Under the pieces are notes generated by a model. It searched no databases. It was not told the DNA's origin and saw only the letters and a program-made list of their open reading frames with translations. From Pelomonas sp. KK5 (GTDB lineage: Bacteria > Pseudomonadota > Gammaproteobacteria > Burkholderiales > Burkholderiaceae_C), in NCBI RefSeq assembly GCF_001984095.1, contig NZ_LYVQ01000041.1, forward strand, positions 1 through 35,614: 35,614 bases of DNA, written 5' to 3'. Position numbers and translations under genes: made by a program. Positions 22,118 through 29,950 of this stretch are shown one piece after another (position 1 is the stretch's first letter; the number at the start of each line of letters is the position of its first letter).

Positions 22118-23034
22118 GCGGCACGCGGCTGAGCGGTGGCGATGCGCTGCGCATCGCGGCGGTGGTGCTGATCTGGGGCTCCAACTTCGTCGTCATGAAG
22201 CTGGGGCTGAAGGGCTTGTCGCCCTTCGTGATGGGCGCGCTGCGCTTTGTCGTGGCGGCGCTGCCGGTGCTGGCGCTGGTGAAGCCCCCTCCGGGCCTGC
22301 CGACGCGCTTCCTGCTGGGCTACGGCCTGGCCCAGGGCCTGGGCCAGTTCGGCCTGCTGTTCCTGGGCCTGCAGCTGGGCATGACGGCGGGCATGGCCTC
22401 GGTGGTGATGCAGACCCAGGCCTTCTTCACGCTGCTGCTGGCCGCGCCGGTGCTGGGCGAGCGGGCGCTGCCGCGCCAGTGGGCGGGCCTCGTGGTGGCG
22501 CTGGGCGGCCTGCTGCTGATCGCCTGCGCCCATGGCGAGGGGCCCGGCGAGATGACGCTGATCGGCTTCCTGCTGACGCTGGGCGCGGCGCTGATGTGGG
22601 CGCTGTCCAACCTGGTGGGCCGCCTGGCCAACCGCGTCTGCGACTACGAGCCCTTCAACTTCATCGTCTGGACCAGCCTGGTGCCGATCGTGCCCTTCTT
22701 CGCGCTGGCCTTGTGGCAGCAGGGGCCGGCGGCGGTCGGCGCGCAGCTGGCCGGCATCGACGGGCGCGGCGCCGGCGCGGTGCTCTATCTCGGCCTGCTG
22801 GCCACGCTGCTGGCCTACAGCCTGTGGACGCGGCTGCTCAAGCGCCATGCGGCGGGCAAGGTCGTGCCCTGGTCGCTGCTGGTGCCGGTGGTGGGGCTGT
22901 GGGCCGCGGCGGCGGCCTTCGACGAGCGGCCGTCGGCGATGCAATGGGCGGGCACGGCGGGCGTGTTGCTGGGGCTGCTGGTCAATCAGGGGCTGATCAA
23001 GGCGCCGCGCCGGGTGGCTGCTACTGATCGATGA
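22114..23034 (+). CDS. EamA/DMT-family permease
   Basis: This 306-residue protein has ten predicted helices in two EamA repeats. The first repeat starts LRIAAVVLIWGSNFVVMKLGL with the usual ALRFVVAALPVL. The second contains LWALSNLVGRLA and LGLLATLLAYSLWTRLL, ending DERPSAMQWAGTAGVLLGLLVNQ. It begins at GTG 22114, overlapping the epimerase stop. DMT permeases commonly export amino acids or metabolites; as the last gene of the IclR operon it may export a by-product. Its 3' end overlaps the convergent cupin gene by 14 bp, within CTGATC-GAT-GATCAG, a small perfect inverted repeat. Confidence 0.9.
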   Translation: MSGTRLSGGDALRIAAVVLIWGSNFVVMKLGLKGLSPFVMGALRFVVAALPVLALVKPPPGLPTRFLLGYGLAQGLGQFGLLFLGLQLGMTAGMASVVMQTQAFFTLLLAAPVLGERALPRQWAGLVVALGGLLLIACAHGEGPGEMTLIGFLLTLGAALMWALSNLVGRLANRVCDYEPFNFIVWTSLVPIVPFFALALWQQGPAAVGAQLAGIDGRGAGAVLYLGLLATLLAYSLWTRLLKRHAAGKVVPWSLLVPVVGLWAAAAAFDERPSAMQWAGTAGVLLGLLVNQGLIKAPRRVAATDR

Positions 23035-23317
23035 TCAGCAGCGTGCCGTGGCTGCCGGCGGCCACCGCGTGAGGCTGCCCGGCGGGCACGATGAAGACCT
23101 CGCCCTGACGCACCTGCACGACCTGGCTGTCGATCTCGAGGTTCATCTGCCCGTCGAGCACCACCAGCGCCTCGTCGAAATCGTGGGTCTCGTCGGGGTA
23201 GGTGCGCTCGTCCATGCGCAGCACCTTCAGGTTCGCATGGGCCGCCCGGCCCACGATGACGGAGCGCCAGGCCGCGGGAAGTTCGGCGGCCTGCAGCAGG
23301 AGGTTGGTCTTGCTCAT
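23021..23317 (-). CDS. Small single-domain cupin protein
   Basis: This 98-residue cupin shows the two conserved stretches: THDFDEALVVLDGQMNLEID (motif 1, with His and Glu ligands possible) and GEVFIVPAGQPHAV (motif 2, ending in the expected His). It is too small for more than one beta-barrel and probably forms dimers. Proteins of this kind bind metal and act as small dioxygenases, isomerases or sensors; no specific role can be assigned. It starts 6 bp after the phaM stop and is likely co-transcribed. No convincing ribosome site is present, so it may depend on coupling to phaM. Confidence 0.85.
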   Translation of the reverse strand: MSKTNLLLQAAELPAAWRSVIVGRAAHANLKVLRMDERTYPDETHDFDEALVVLDGQMNLEIDSQVVQVRQGEVFIVPAGQPHAVAAGSHGTLLIIDQ

Positions 23318-23323
23318 CGGGGG

Positions 23324-23839
23324 TCAGGCCTTGCGCTTGCGCGGCGCGGCCGTCTTGCGCGCGGCCGCCTTGGCCGCCGGCTGGGCCGACGGGGCTGCGC
23401 GCTTGCCGGGGGCCGCCGGCGGATCGGTGACGGCCTTGGTGGCGAGCTGCGTGAACTGCTCGGTCAGCGCGGTCCACCAGACGGTCGGGTCGATGCCCGG
23501 CATGGCCGCGGCCTTCGGCGCGGGCGCTTCGGCGGTCGGCATCTTCAGCGACTCGCGCAGCGTGGCCAGCGGCACGTCCATCGACTTCAGCGTGGACAGC
23601 GTCATCTTCTGCACCTCCAGCGCCTGGATCGTCGTGCCCAGCATGCGGGCGTTCTGCTCCAGCCAGAACTGGATGGTGCGCAGCTCGCCGATGCGCTTCT
23701 CCAGCTCCTCCGGGTTCAGCGTCGGCGCCACCCACTGGCCGATGCCGGGGATGGCGGCGCCGGCGTTCTTCACCAGGCCCTGCAGGAAATCGAAGCCGGG
23801 CACGAAGCCGGCGAAGGGGTTGCTGTTGTCGTTGGACAT
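23324..23839 (-). CDS. phaM: PhaM-type polyhydroxyalkanoate granule regulator
   Basis: This 171-residue protein matches PhaM: NPFAGFVPGFDFLQGLVKNAG at the start, then the helical core with LNPEELEKRIGELRTIQFWLEQNARMLG (about residues 40-70). It ends in an Ala/Lys/Arg-rich tail (PAAKAAARKTAAPRKRKA) of the kind that binds DNA. In Ralstonia eutropha PhaM activates PHB synthase and tethers granules to the nucleoid so that they are shared at division. The gene implies that the organism makes PHB-type storage polymer, although the synthase genes are not here. GGAG lies nine bases before the start. It is probably in one unit with TraB/GumN upstream and the cupin downstream. Confidence 0.93.
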   Translation of the reverse strand: MSNDNSNPFAGFVPGFDFLQGLVKNAGAAIPGIGQWVAPTLNPEELEKRIGELRTIQFWLEQNARMLGTTIQALEVQKMTLSTLKSMDVPLATLRESLKMPTAEAPAPKAAAMPGIDPTVWWTALTEQFTQLATKAVTDPPAAPGKRAAPSAQPAAKAAARKTAAPRKRKA

Positions 23840-23864
23840 GGACGGTGTCTCCAGGTTGCGGGGT

Positions 23865-24815
23865 TCAGGGAGCCGGCACGAGTCGCGTCAACTCGAAGCC
23901 CATCTTCTTCAGCTGCGCCGGCAGCCCCTCGGGGCCGACCATGTGCAGGGCGCCGACGGCGACGAACACCCGCTGGCCGCCCGCATGCAGGGCGGCGAAG
24001 CGCTCGGCGATGCGCGGGTTGCGGGCGGCCAGCAGGCCGTGCATGTAGCGGCGGTCGGCCTCGTCGTGGATGCAGTCGCACCAGTCCTCGTAGGTCTGCA
24101 GCAGCGGGAGGTCGCTGGCCGCCCAGGCGCGGGCCAGCTTGAGCATCGGCGCGCGCACCTCCTTGCGCTCGAGCTGGGTGAGGCCGTCGTCGAGGGCGCG
24201 CTGCAGCTCGCGCGGGTCCTTGGGGATCAGCGCGTCGAGCTGTTCCTGGGGCGTCTCCAGCGCGACGACACGGCGCTTCGCGGCCTGTGCCATGCCCAGC
24301 AGGATGGCCTCCTGCGCGTAGCCGGCGTCGAGCTCGTCGCGGCGCGCGGTCAGCACCGTCAGCGTGCTCAGCTGCATCAGCGGATGCATGGCGGCCAGCG
24401 CGCCGGCGGGCAGGCATTCGGCGGCGATCTGCGCGGCGATGCGTCCCTTGGTCTTCGCGCTCAGCGCCGGGGCCGGCACGCCGCTGGTCAGCGCCCTGAC
24501 CGTCTGCGGGTCGCTGATGTCCAGTTCCAGCGCCAGCGTGTCGGTGGCCTGCCAGGCCTGCGACTGCTGCGGGCCCGGCATCGCCCAGGCCAGGCGGCCG
24601 ACGTGCAGCGTGCCGTAGAGGTAGGAGTCATGGCCGTCGCGGCGGGCGCGCCAGAGCAGGCCGTGGTCCTGGGTGGCAGCGGCCGCGGCGGCGGCCAGCT
24701 GTTCGGGCGTGGGCGGTGCGACGGGCGCTGGGCAGTCGGTGGCGGCGTGCGCCGTGCTTGCCAGCAGGGCAAGCAGCAGCGAGAAGGTAGTGCGCAGGAG
24801 ATGGGCAGCGGGCAT
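23865..24815 (-). CDS. TraB/GumN-family exported protein
   Basis: This is a protein of about 316 residues with a signal peptide (MPAAHLLRTTFSLLLALLASTAHA). Family hallmarks are the paired motifs SYLYGTLHVG near the N-terminus and VAVGALHMVGPEGL near the C-terminus, each with a conserved Gly-x-x-His thought to form the active site of a metalloprotease-like fold. ATG 24815 is preferred because it gives a clean signal peptide; a TTG at 24839 would add eight residues. The start lies inside a perfect 7-bp hairpin (GGCATCC, loop TCGAA, GGATGCC, 24811-24829) that could mask translation. The function of bacterial members is poorly known. It lies 20 bp after the AAA+ gene. Confidence 0.85.
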   Translation of the reverse strand: MPAAHLLRTTFSLLLALLASTAHAATDCPAPVAPPTPEQLAAAAAAATQDHGLLWRARRDGHDSYLYGTLHVGRLAWAMPGPQQSQAWQATDTLALELDISDPQTVRALTSGVPAPALSAKTKGRIAAQIAAECLPAGALAAMHPLMQLSTLTVLTARRDELDAGYAQEAILLGMAQAAKRRVVALETPQEQLDALIPKDPRELQRALDDGLTQLERKEVRAPMLKLARAWAASDLPLLQTYEDWCDCIHDEADRRYMHGLLAARNPRIAERFAALHAGGQRVFVAVGALHMVGPEGLPAQLKKMGFELTRLVPAP

Positions 24816-24835
24816 CCTCGAAGGATGCCATGCCT

Positions 24836-27127
24836 TCAATGCGTGAAGCCGATCGAACGTCGCGTCCGCACATCGGGCTTGGCCCGGTGCTCGGCTTCCA
24901 GCTGCGAGAGGAATTCGTCCGGCGTCAGCGTCTCGCCGAGGATCTCGACCTGCTGGCGCACCGCGGCGAAGTCGCCCGGCGTCAGCACGTCCAGCGCCGC
25001 CAGCCGCGCCACCTGCTCGGCCGTGGGCTCGGCCATGCCCGCCTCGCGCTCGAACATGCGCAGGCGCTGGGCCTGCAGCAGCGGCTTGAAGCGGATCTTG
25101 AAGGCGAAGCGGCGCAGCGCGGCCTCGTCCAGTTCCTCGAACAGATTGGTCGTGCAGATGAACACGCCGGCGAAGCGCTCCATGCCGGCCAGCATCTCGT
25201 TGACCTCGCTGACCTCGTAGTTGCGCTCGGCCATGCGGCGGCTGCGCAGGAAGCTGTCGGCCTCGTCGAGCAGCAGCACCGCGCCTTCGGCGGCTGCGGC
25301 CTCGAACATGCGGGCCATGTTCTGCTCGGTCTCGCCCACGTACTTGCTGGCGAGATCACTGGCGCGGCGCACCATCAGCGGCCGTTGCAGTGCCTGCGCG
25401 ATGTGCTCGCCCAAGGCGGTCTTGCCAGTGCCGGGCGGGCCGTAGAAGCAGAGGTTGCCGGCGCCGCGGTTCTGCAGCGCGGCCACGATGCGCGGGATCT
25501 CGAAGCGGGATTCGCAGTTGAGCAGGTCCAGCGCGTACTGCGTCACCACCGGCCGCGCGGCGCGCTCGTGCGCCTGGTGGCCCAGCGCCTTGTCGGCATT
25601 GCCGAGCTGGCGTTCGATCAGCCGTTCCGCCTCGTCCGGCCCGCCGGCGAGCTGGGAGAAGCGCACCGCGGTGCGGATCTGCGCCGGCGTCAGCCCGCGG
25701 CGCTCGGCCAGCCGGGCAGCGAACTCCGCGCTCACGTTCACGTCCGAAAGCGCCCGCGTCACCAGGCCCAGCCGCGCGCCGGGCGGAGGCGACTTCAGCT
25801 CGAGGTGGTACTGGAAGCGGCGACGGAAGGCCGGATCGATCTGCTCGATGCGGTTGGTGATCCAGATCACCGGCACCGGGTTGGTCTCCAGGATCTGGTT
25901 GACCCAGGCCTTGCCGCTGACGGAATTGGAGGCGGGCGCCTCCAGCGCGGAATCGAGCCGCGCGATCAGCTGGGCGGTGTCGGTGGACAGCGGCGGGAAC
26001 ACGTCTTCCACCTCGTCGAACAGCAGGGCCACGTTCTCGCTGGCCTTCAGGAACTGCTGGCTGATCTGCAGCGAGCGGTAGCGGTCGCGGCCGGAGAGCG
26101 AATTGCCGTCGCGGTCCGCGTACTCGACCTCGTAGAGATCGAGCCCCGCGGCCGCCGCGGCCACCTTCGCCAGCTCGGTCTTACCGGTGCCGGGCGGGCC
26201 GTAGAGCAGCACGTTGACGCCCGCCGCGTGGCTGGCAACCGCCTGGCGCAGCAGCGTGCCCAGCACCGTCATGTCGTCACCGACGAACTGGAAGTCCGCG
26301 GCCGTCAGCAGGCTCCTGGTGGCGGGCCGGGTGAACACGGCCATCAGATCGTGCGGCCCCTGGTACTCGCGCATCAACACGGGCGGCAGCTGGTCGCTCA
26401 CCTTCATCAGGTCGGCCAGATCGGTGATGTTGTGCTCGGAGATCAGGTTCTCCACCATGCCGATGCGTTCGAGCCGCGAGCCGGCGCGCAGCGCCTCGGC
26501 CACCTCCTGCTCGTTGACGCCGGCCACCGCGGCGATGGCGGCGAAGGCCTCCTGCGCGGTGTTGACCTTGAACTCCACCAGCGCCCCACGCAGCTCGCGC
26601 TGATAGCGGGCCAGCGTGCCGTAGAGCAGGATCGCGCGCTCGGCCGGGTTCAGCTGCAGCAGCTGGCCCAGCGCGGCGATGTTCTTCTCCACCAGCGTGG
26701 ATTCGCGCTTCAACTGCCGGTCCAGCCACTCGACCGTGGTGGCCAGCAGGGCCAGCATGTCCTTGGGCGCGTCCTTGATGTATTCGTCGAGGTAGAAGAA
26801 CAGCGTGGCCTCGGCGAAGGGGCCGTTCCAGACGCCATGGCGCTCCAGGAAGGCCTGGTCGCCCAGGGCCTCGTGCCCCTGCCATAACTCGTTACTTGAG
26901 CAGCGTTGCGCGAGATAGACGCGCAGCCGGGTCAGCACGCGCAGCGGCCACACCAGGTGGCGGCCGGTGAAGGAGAGCAAGCCGTTGAAGTCGCGCCGCA
27001 GGTTGAAGCGGCCCGCGTGCTTGACGGTGAGCGTCAGCACGAACTGAGAGCACATGCGGTCCAGCACCGCAGCCTCTTCCAGGCCGGGCGAGGGAATCAC
27101 CTTTGCCTCAACCAAACGCTTGACCAT
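24836..27127 (-). CDS. Tandem AAA+ ATPase with unrecognised N-terminal domain
   Basis: This 763-residue protein has two AAA+ modules. Module 1 has Walker A YGPPGTGKTELAK (Lys316), Walker B LLFDEVED and the sensor region VIWITNRIEQIDPAFRRRF with arginine-finger-like RRR. Module 2 has YGPPGTGKTALGE (Lys569), LLLDEADSFL, FICTTNLFEELDEAALRRF and the pore-loop-like SKYVGETEQ. Both look catalytically competent. The first 290 residues are helical and unfamiliar to me. The double-AAA+ layout recalls unfoldases or remodelling factors such as Cdc48/ClpB, but neither the N-terminal domain nor a protease partner supports a specific assignment. Its stop is followed 20 bp later by TraB/GumN, so a shared transcript is likely. 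Confidence 0.88.
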   Translation of the reverse strand: MVKRLVEAKVIPSPGLEEAAVLDRMCSQFVLTLTVKHAGRFNLRRDFNGLLSFTGRHLVWPLRVLTRLRVYLAQRCSSNELWQGHEALGDQAFLERHGVWNGPFAEATLFFYLDEYIKDAPKDMLALLATTVEWLDRQLKRESTLVEKNIAALGQLLQLNPAERAILLYGTLARYQRELRGALVEFKVNTAQEAFAAIAAVAGVNEQEVAEALRAGSRLERIGMVENLISEHNITDLADLMKVSDQLPPVLMREYQGPHDLMAVFTRPATRSLLTAADFQFVGDDMTVLGTLLRQAVASHAAGVNVLLYGPPGTGKTELAKVAAAAAGLDLYEVEYADRDGNSLSGRDRYRSLQISQQFLKASENVALLFDEVEDVFPPLSTDTAQLIARLDSALEAPASNSVSGKAWVNQILETNPVPVIWITNRIEQIDPAFRRRFQYHLELKSPPPGARLGLVTRALSDVNVSAEFAARLAERRGLTPAQIRTAVRFSQLAGGPDEAERLIERQLGNADKALGHQAHERAARPVVTQYALDLLNCESRFEIPRIVAALQNRGAGNLCFYGPPGTGKTALGEHIAQALQRPLMVRRASDLASKYVGETEQNMARMFEAAAAEGAVLLLDEADSFLRSRRMAERNYEVSEVNEMLAGMERFAGVFICTTNLFEELDEAALRRFAFKIRFKPLLQAQRLRMFEREAGMAEPTAEQVARLAALDVLTPGDFAAVRQQVEILGETLTPDEFLSQLEAEHRAKPDVRTRRSIGFTH

Positions 27128-27253
27128 GTGGACTACTCGAATGCGTGAAAGATCAGTCGGTGCCGATCTTGGCGCAGCGTCCGGCGAAGGACAAGGGTTG
27201 GGAAGGCAATTACTGCGGTTTCTCGGTCTTTGCGGAGATTGATGAAGAAAGGT

Positions 27254-27547
27254 TCAATGCATCACGACCGGCTGGTGGCCCATGCGGGCGTAGCCTTCGA
27301 CGAAGTCGTCGATGTCTTCCTCGGAGGGGCTGGTCTCCATCAGCGCCTCGACGCCGTCCTGGAATGCCTTGGCCAGCGCGCCCTCGATGAAGATTTCCTT
27401 GCGCGTGAACTTGTCCACGATCTCGAAGCCGCCACGATGCAACTGCAGTTCCGGATTGGCCTTCAGCAGCTCGCCGGGAACGGGCTCGTCGACCTGCACG
27501 TCGAACTGGACGACGATGAAACTCGGTGAGTTGTAAAGCATGTGCAT
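27254..27547 (-). CDS. DUF3567 domain-containing protein
   Basis: This is a 97-residue protein of the DUF3567 (PF12091) family, which I know only from Betaproteobacteria. The start at 27547 (MHMLYNSP) is set by AAGGAG seven bases upstream; an open extension of 16 residues is unsupported. Recognisable family segments are SPSFIVVQFD, GGFEIVDKFTRKEIFIEG and the acidic SEEDIDDFVEGYARMGHQPVVMH at the end. No function is established. A 126-bp gap separates it from the AAA+ gene downstream. The 226-bp region upstream holds stem-loops and a possible 14-codon leader ORF (27653-27697) but no other gene. Confidence 0.88.
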   Translation of the reverse strand: MHMLYNSPSFIVVQFDVQVDEPVPGELLKANPELQLHRGGFEIVDKFTRKEIFIEGALAKAFQDGVEALMETSPSEEDIDDFVEGYARMGHQPVVMH

Positions 27548-27630
27548 GAGAGCGCTCCTTTCGGCTTCATGTACGGCCAACGGGGCCGGCTTCAAGATCG
27601 GGAACTGCTGATCTCGACTTGATGGTGGCA

Positions 27631-27654
27631 GAAGCCCCTGTTCATCGGGGCTTC
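27631..27654 (-). other. Perfect 8-bp stem-loop upstream of the DUF3567 gene
   Basis: GAAGCCCC and GGGGCTTC flank an 8-nt loop. On the minus strand it follows the PAS gene and precedes the DUF3567 gene by 83 bp. There is no T-tract, so it is more likely a leader structure or a Rho-type end than an intrinsic terminator. A second small hairpin with a TTCG tetraloop lies at 27731-27744. Confidence 0.45.
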
Positions 27655-27773
27655 ACCGACCACCCATATGTGGTGGAAGCGTCACAAGATCACGCATGTC
27701 CACCTATCTCGGGGGGCTTCCCGCGGTACCCTTGCTTCGGCAAGCCGCGCACCCGTCGCGGCGCTCGCGGCGT

Positions 27774-28400
27774 TCACCGATCAGTGCTCGGCGGCTTGTC
27801 TGACGCGGCCGCGAGGCCCGGCGGCTGCGGCAATTGCTGCAGGTCCAGCATCGCCGCTTCCAGCAGGTCTTCCACCAGCGGCAGCAGCCGTGCGCGTTCG
27901 CCGGCCAGCGCGAGCGAGGCGCGATCCGCCAGCAGGCGATGGAAGGGCCAGGCCAGCGGCCGCACGGCCATCAGCTCCCGCGCGCCCACCGCCAGGCCGC
28001 CGCGCGGCGAGGGGGCGCGTTCGGTGAGGTCGATCATCGTGCCGACGATGCGCAGCGCGCGGCCCAGGCCGTCACGTTCGACCACGCGGCCGCGCGAGTG
28101 CAGCAGCCGGTAGCCCGAGCCGTTGCTGCGCAGCCGGAAGCGCGCCTCGTAGTGCGGGGCGTCGCCGCGCGCATGGGTGCGCATGGCGTCCAGCATCGCG
28201 TCCAGGTCGTCCGGGTGGACCCGGCAGCGCCAGAAGTGCGTGCTGTCGGCCTCGTGGGGATCGGGAAAGCCCAGCCGCGCCTTCCATTGCGGCGAGTGCT
28301 GCACGGCTTCGAGTTCCGGGCGCAGGTCCCAGACGCCGAGCCGCGCGTCCTCGATCGCCTGGCGCCAGCGCGGATGCTGCTTGTCCTCCTGCTGTTCCAT
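27774..28400 (-). CDS. PAS (fold 3) domain protein without output domain
   Basis: This 208-residue soluble protein carries one PAS_3 domain: ARLGVWDLRPE near residue 20, CRVHPDDLDAMLDAM, HYEARFRLRSNGSGYRLLHSRGRVVERDGLGR and the closing GTMIDLTER at about residue 128. The remaining 80 residues are helical and Leu/Ala/Arg-rich with no kinase, GGDEF, EAL or HTH signature. It may signal by protein contact, or be a remnant of a longer sensor. The ribosome site CAGGG abuts the ATG, closer than usual. No signal peptide or membrane segment is seen. Confidence 0.8.
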   Translation of the reverse strand: MEQQEDKQHPRWRQAIEDARLGVWDLRPELEAVQHSPQWKARLGFPDPHEADSTHFWRCRVHPDDLDAMLDAMRTHARGDAPHYEARFRLRSNGSGYRLLHSRGRVVERDGLGRALRIVGTMIDLTERAPSPRGGLAVGARELMAVRPLAWPFHRLLADRASLALAGERARLLPLVEDLLEAAMLDLQQLPQPPGLAAASDKPPSTDR

Positions 28401-28472
28401 CCCTGCGATTCTGAGCGAAGCGCTGGTCCGGCGATGTGTAACGCCCCGGCATCAGGCAAATCCTTCTCGGAA

Positions 28473-29834
28473 TCAGTCCAGCCGCTCGACGCCCGGTACA
28501 TGGACGCGGCCGTCGCGCAGCGCCGCCTTCGGCTCGTAGGCGCGCAGCACCAGCGCGAACTCGCCCGGCGGCGTGGGCAGCCAGTTGGCGCGCTGGGCGG
28601 GATCGGCGGGCGCCTCGCGCTGCATCAGGATGTCGATGCTGCCGTCGGGGTTGGGGCTCGGGCCCGGCGTGCGGTCCCCGATCGCGTAGCGCTGGACCGG
28701 GTTGGCGGTGAAGAACAGCTTGCCGTCCGTTTCCACCTGATACATCGAGAGTGACCAGAAGCCGTTCACCGGCAAGGCGCCCGCGGCCAGGTGCAGGCGG
28801 TAGCGATGGGCGCCGTCCAGGCGCTGCTGCTGGCGGTCGGTGAAGGCGGTGGGGTACATCGCCTCCACCGGCGGCAGCGCCAGCAGGCCGCCCAGCGCCA
28901 CCTGGGCGCGGTAGAAGTAGTCGGTGCCGAAGTTGCCGAGATCGGGCTTCGAGTAGGACCAGCCCTCCACCCGGCCGCCGCTGCCGGCCAGGCCGCCCTT
29001 CAGCGAGGCGAGCATCGCCGGCATCTCGCGGGTCCAGAGCGCGCGCATGTCAGGTGTCAGGGCCTCCCAGCCGCAGGCGGCGCCGCAGAGGCCGACGCCG
29101 GCCAGGCGCTTCATCAACGCCTCCTCGTAGCGCGGTGGCGGGTTGCGTTCCAGCATCAGGTTGGCCATCGCGAGGAAGGCGGCCGGCGTCATCTCCGCCA
29201 CCTGCGGCGCGGGCCCCTGCCAGGGCGCGGTCGCCTGGCCGGCGGCCTCGACCTTGAACCGATCCTGCAGCGCGATCACCGCGGGCAGGTCGGCGGCGTC
29301 GTTCACCAGGATGCGGGCCAGCACCAGCACGTCGTTGCCCGGCGCGCGGATCACGCGGGCATCGGGCGGCAGCGGCTGCGTGCTGTCCGGGCCGACGAGC
29401 ACGTAGCTGGCACCGCGCGTGCCGGTGGCGCGGCGGCCCAGGACCTCGAAGTTGTTGGTCGCCATGTCCATGAAGGCGAGCGAGTGGTAGCGGCCGTCCA
29501 TGTCGGGCAGCGTGAGCGTCACCGGCCCCTGGCGCAGGTCCAGCCACAGCGTGGAGTAGGCGGTGTCGTTGTTGGGCGTGGTGACCCAGCGGTCCTCGGG
29601 GCCGGAGAGCTTGCGCTGGTGCAGCCACACGTTCAGCTGCGAGCGGCCGGCCAGCATGCCCGCGCGCAGCCGGCCCATGGCGACCAGCGGGTAGGCGTAG
29701 TCGAAGGCCTGGTGGACGGTGGTCTCGGGCGAGGGTGGCTCGCCGGCCGGCGGCCAGTCGCGGGCGGCGGCGAAACCAGCGGCGGGCAGCAGGGCCAAGG
29801 CGGCGAGAGCGCTGGCGAGAAGGATCCGGTGCAT
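28473..29834 (-). CDS. DUF1254/DUF1214 exported protein
   Basis: This 453-residue protein starts with a signal peptide (MHRILLASALAALALLPAAGFAAA). The DUF1254 region follows (FDYAYPLVAMGRLR, then WVTTPNNDTAYSTLWLDL and GRYHSLAFMDMATNNFEVLGRR). The C-terminal DUF1214 region has NGFWSLSMYQVETDGKLF and the closing PTPPGEFALVLRAYEP. Members are widespread periplasmic proteins without a settled function, though the order of domains and motifs here is complete and normal. GGAG lies five bases before the start. It diverges from the Crp/Fnr regulator across 116 bp that contain a perfect FNR-type palindrome, so it is a plausible regulatory target. Confidence 0.92.
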   Translation of the reverse strand: MHRILLASALAALALLPAAGFAAARDWPPAGEPPSPETTVHQAFDYAYPLVAMGRLRAGMLAGRSQLNVWLHQRKLSGPEDRWVTTPNNDTAYSTLWLDLRQGPVTLTLPDMDGRYHSLAFMDMATNNFEVLGRRATGTRGASYVLVGPDSTQPLPPDARVIRAPGNDVLVLARILVNDAADLPAVIALQDRFKVEAAGQATAPWQGPAPQVAEMTPAAFLAMANLMLERNPPPRYEEALMKRLAGVGLCGAACGWEALTPDMRALWTREMPAMLASLKGGLAGSGGRVEGWSYSKPDLGNFGTDYFYRAQVALGGLLALPPVEAMYPTAFTDRQQQRLDGAHRYRLHLAAGALPVNGFWSLSMYQVETDGKLFFTANPVQRYAIGDRTPGPSPNPDGSIDILMQREAPADPAQRANWLPTPPGEFALVLRAYEPKAALRDGRVHVPGVERLD

Positions 29835-29911
29835 GAAGTCTCCGTTGTGTATCGTCTGCGGCGGCAGGCGCCGGGAGCCTGGACGATGCCTCGCATCGAT
29901 CCGTCCGGTCT

Positions 29912-29925
29912 GTCATCGCGATGAC
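29912..29925. promoter_or_regulatory. Perfect 14-bp palindrome, candidate Crp/Fnr-type operator
   Basis: GTCAT-CGCG-ATGAC has the 5-4-5 geometry of FNR/CRP-type sites but a different half-site. It lies 26 bp upstream of the Crp/Fnr-family start and 77 bp from the divergent DUF1254 start. A second inverted repeat, CGATGC-CTC-GCATCG, sits at 29884-29898. Confidence 0.55.
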
Positions 29926-29950
29926 CGAACGAGGAGGAGGGGCTTCACCG

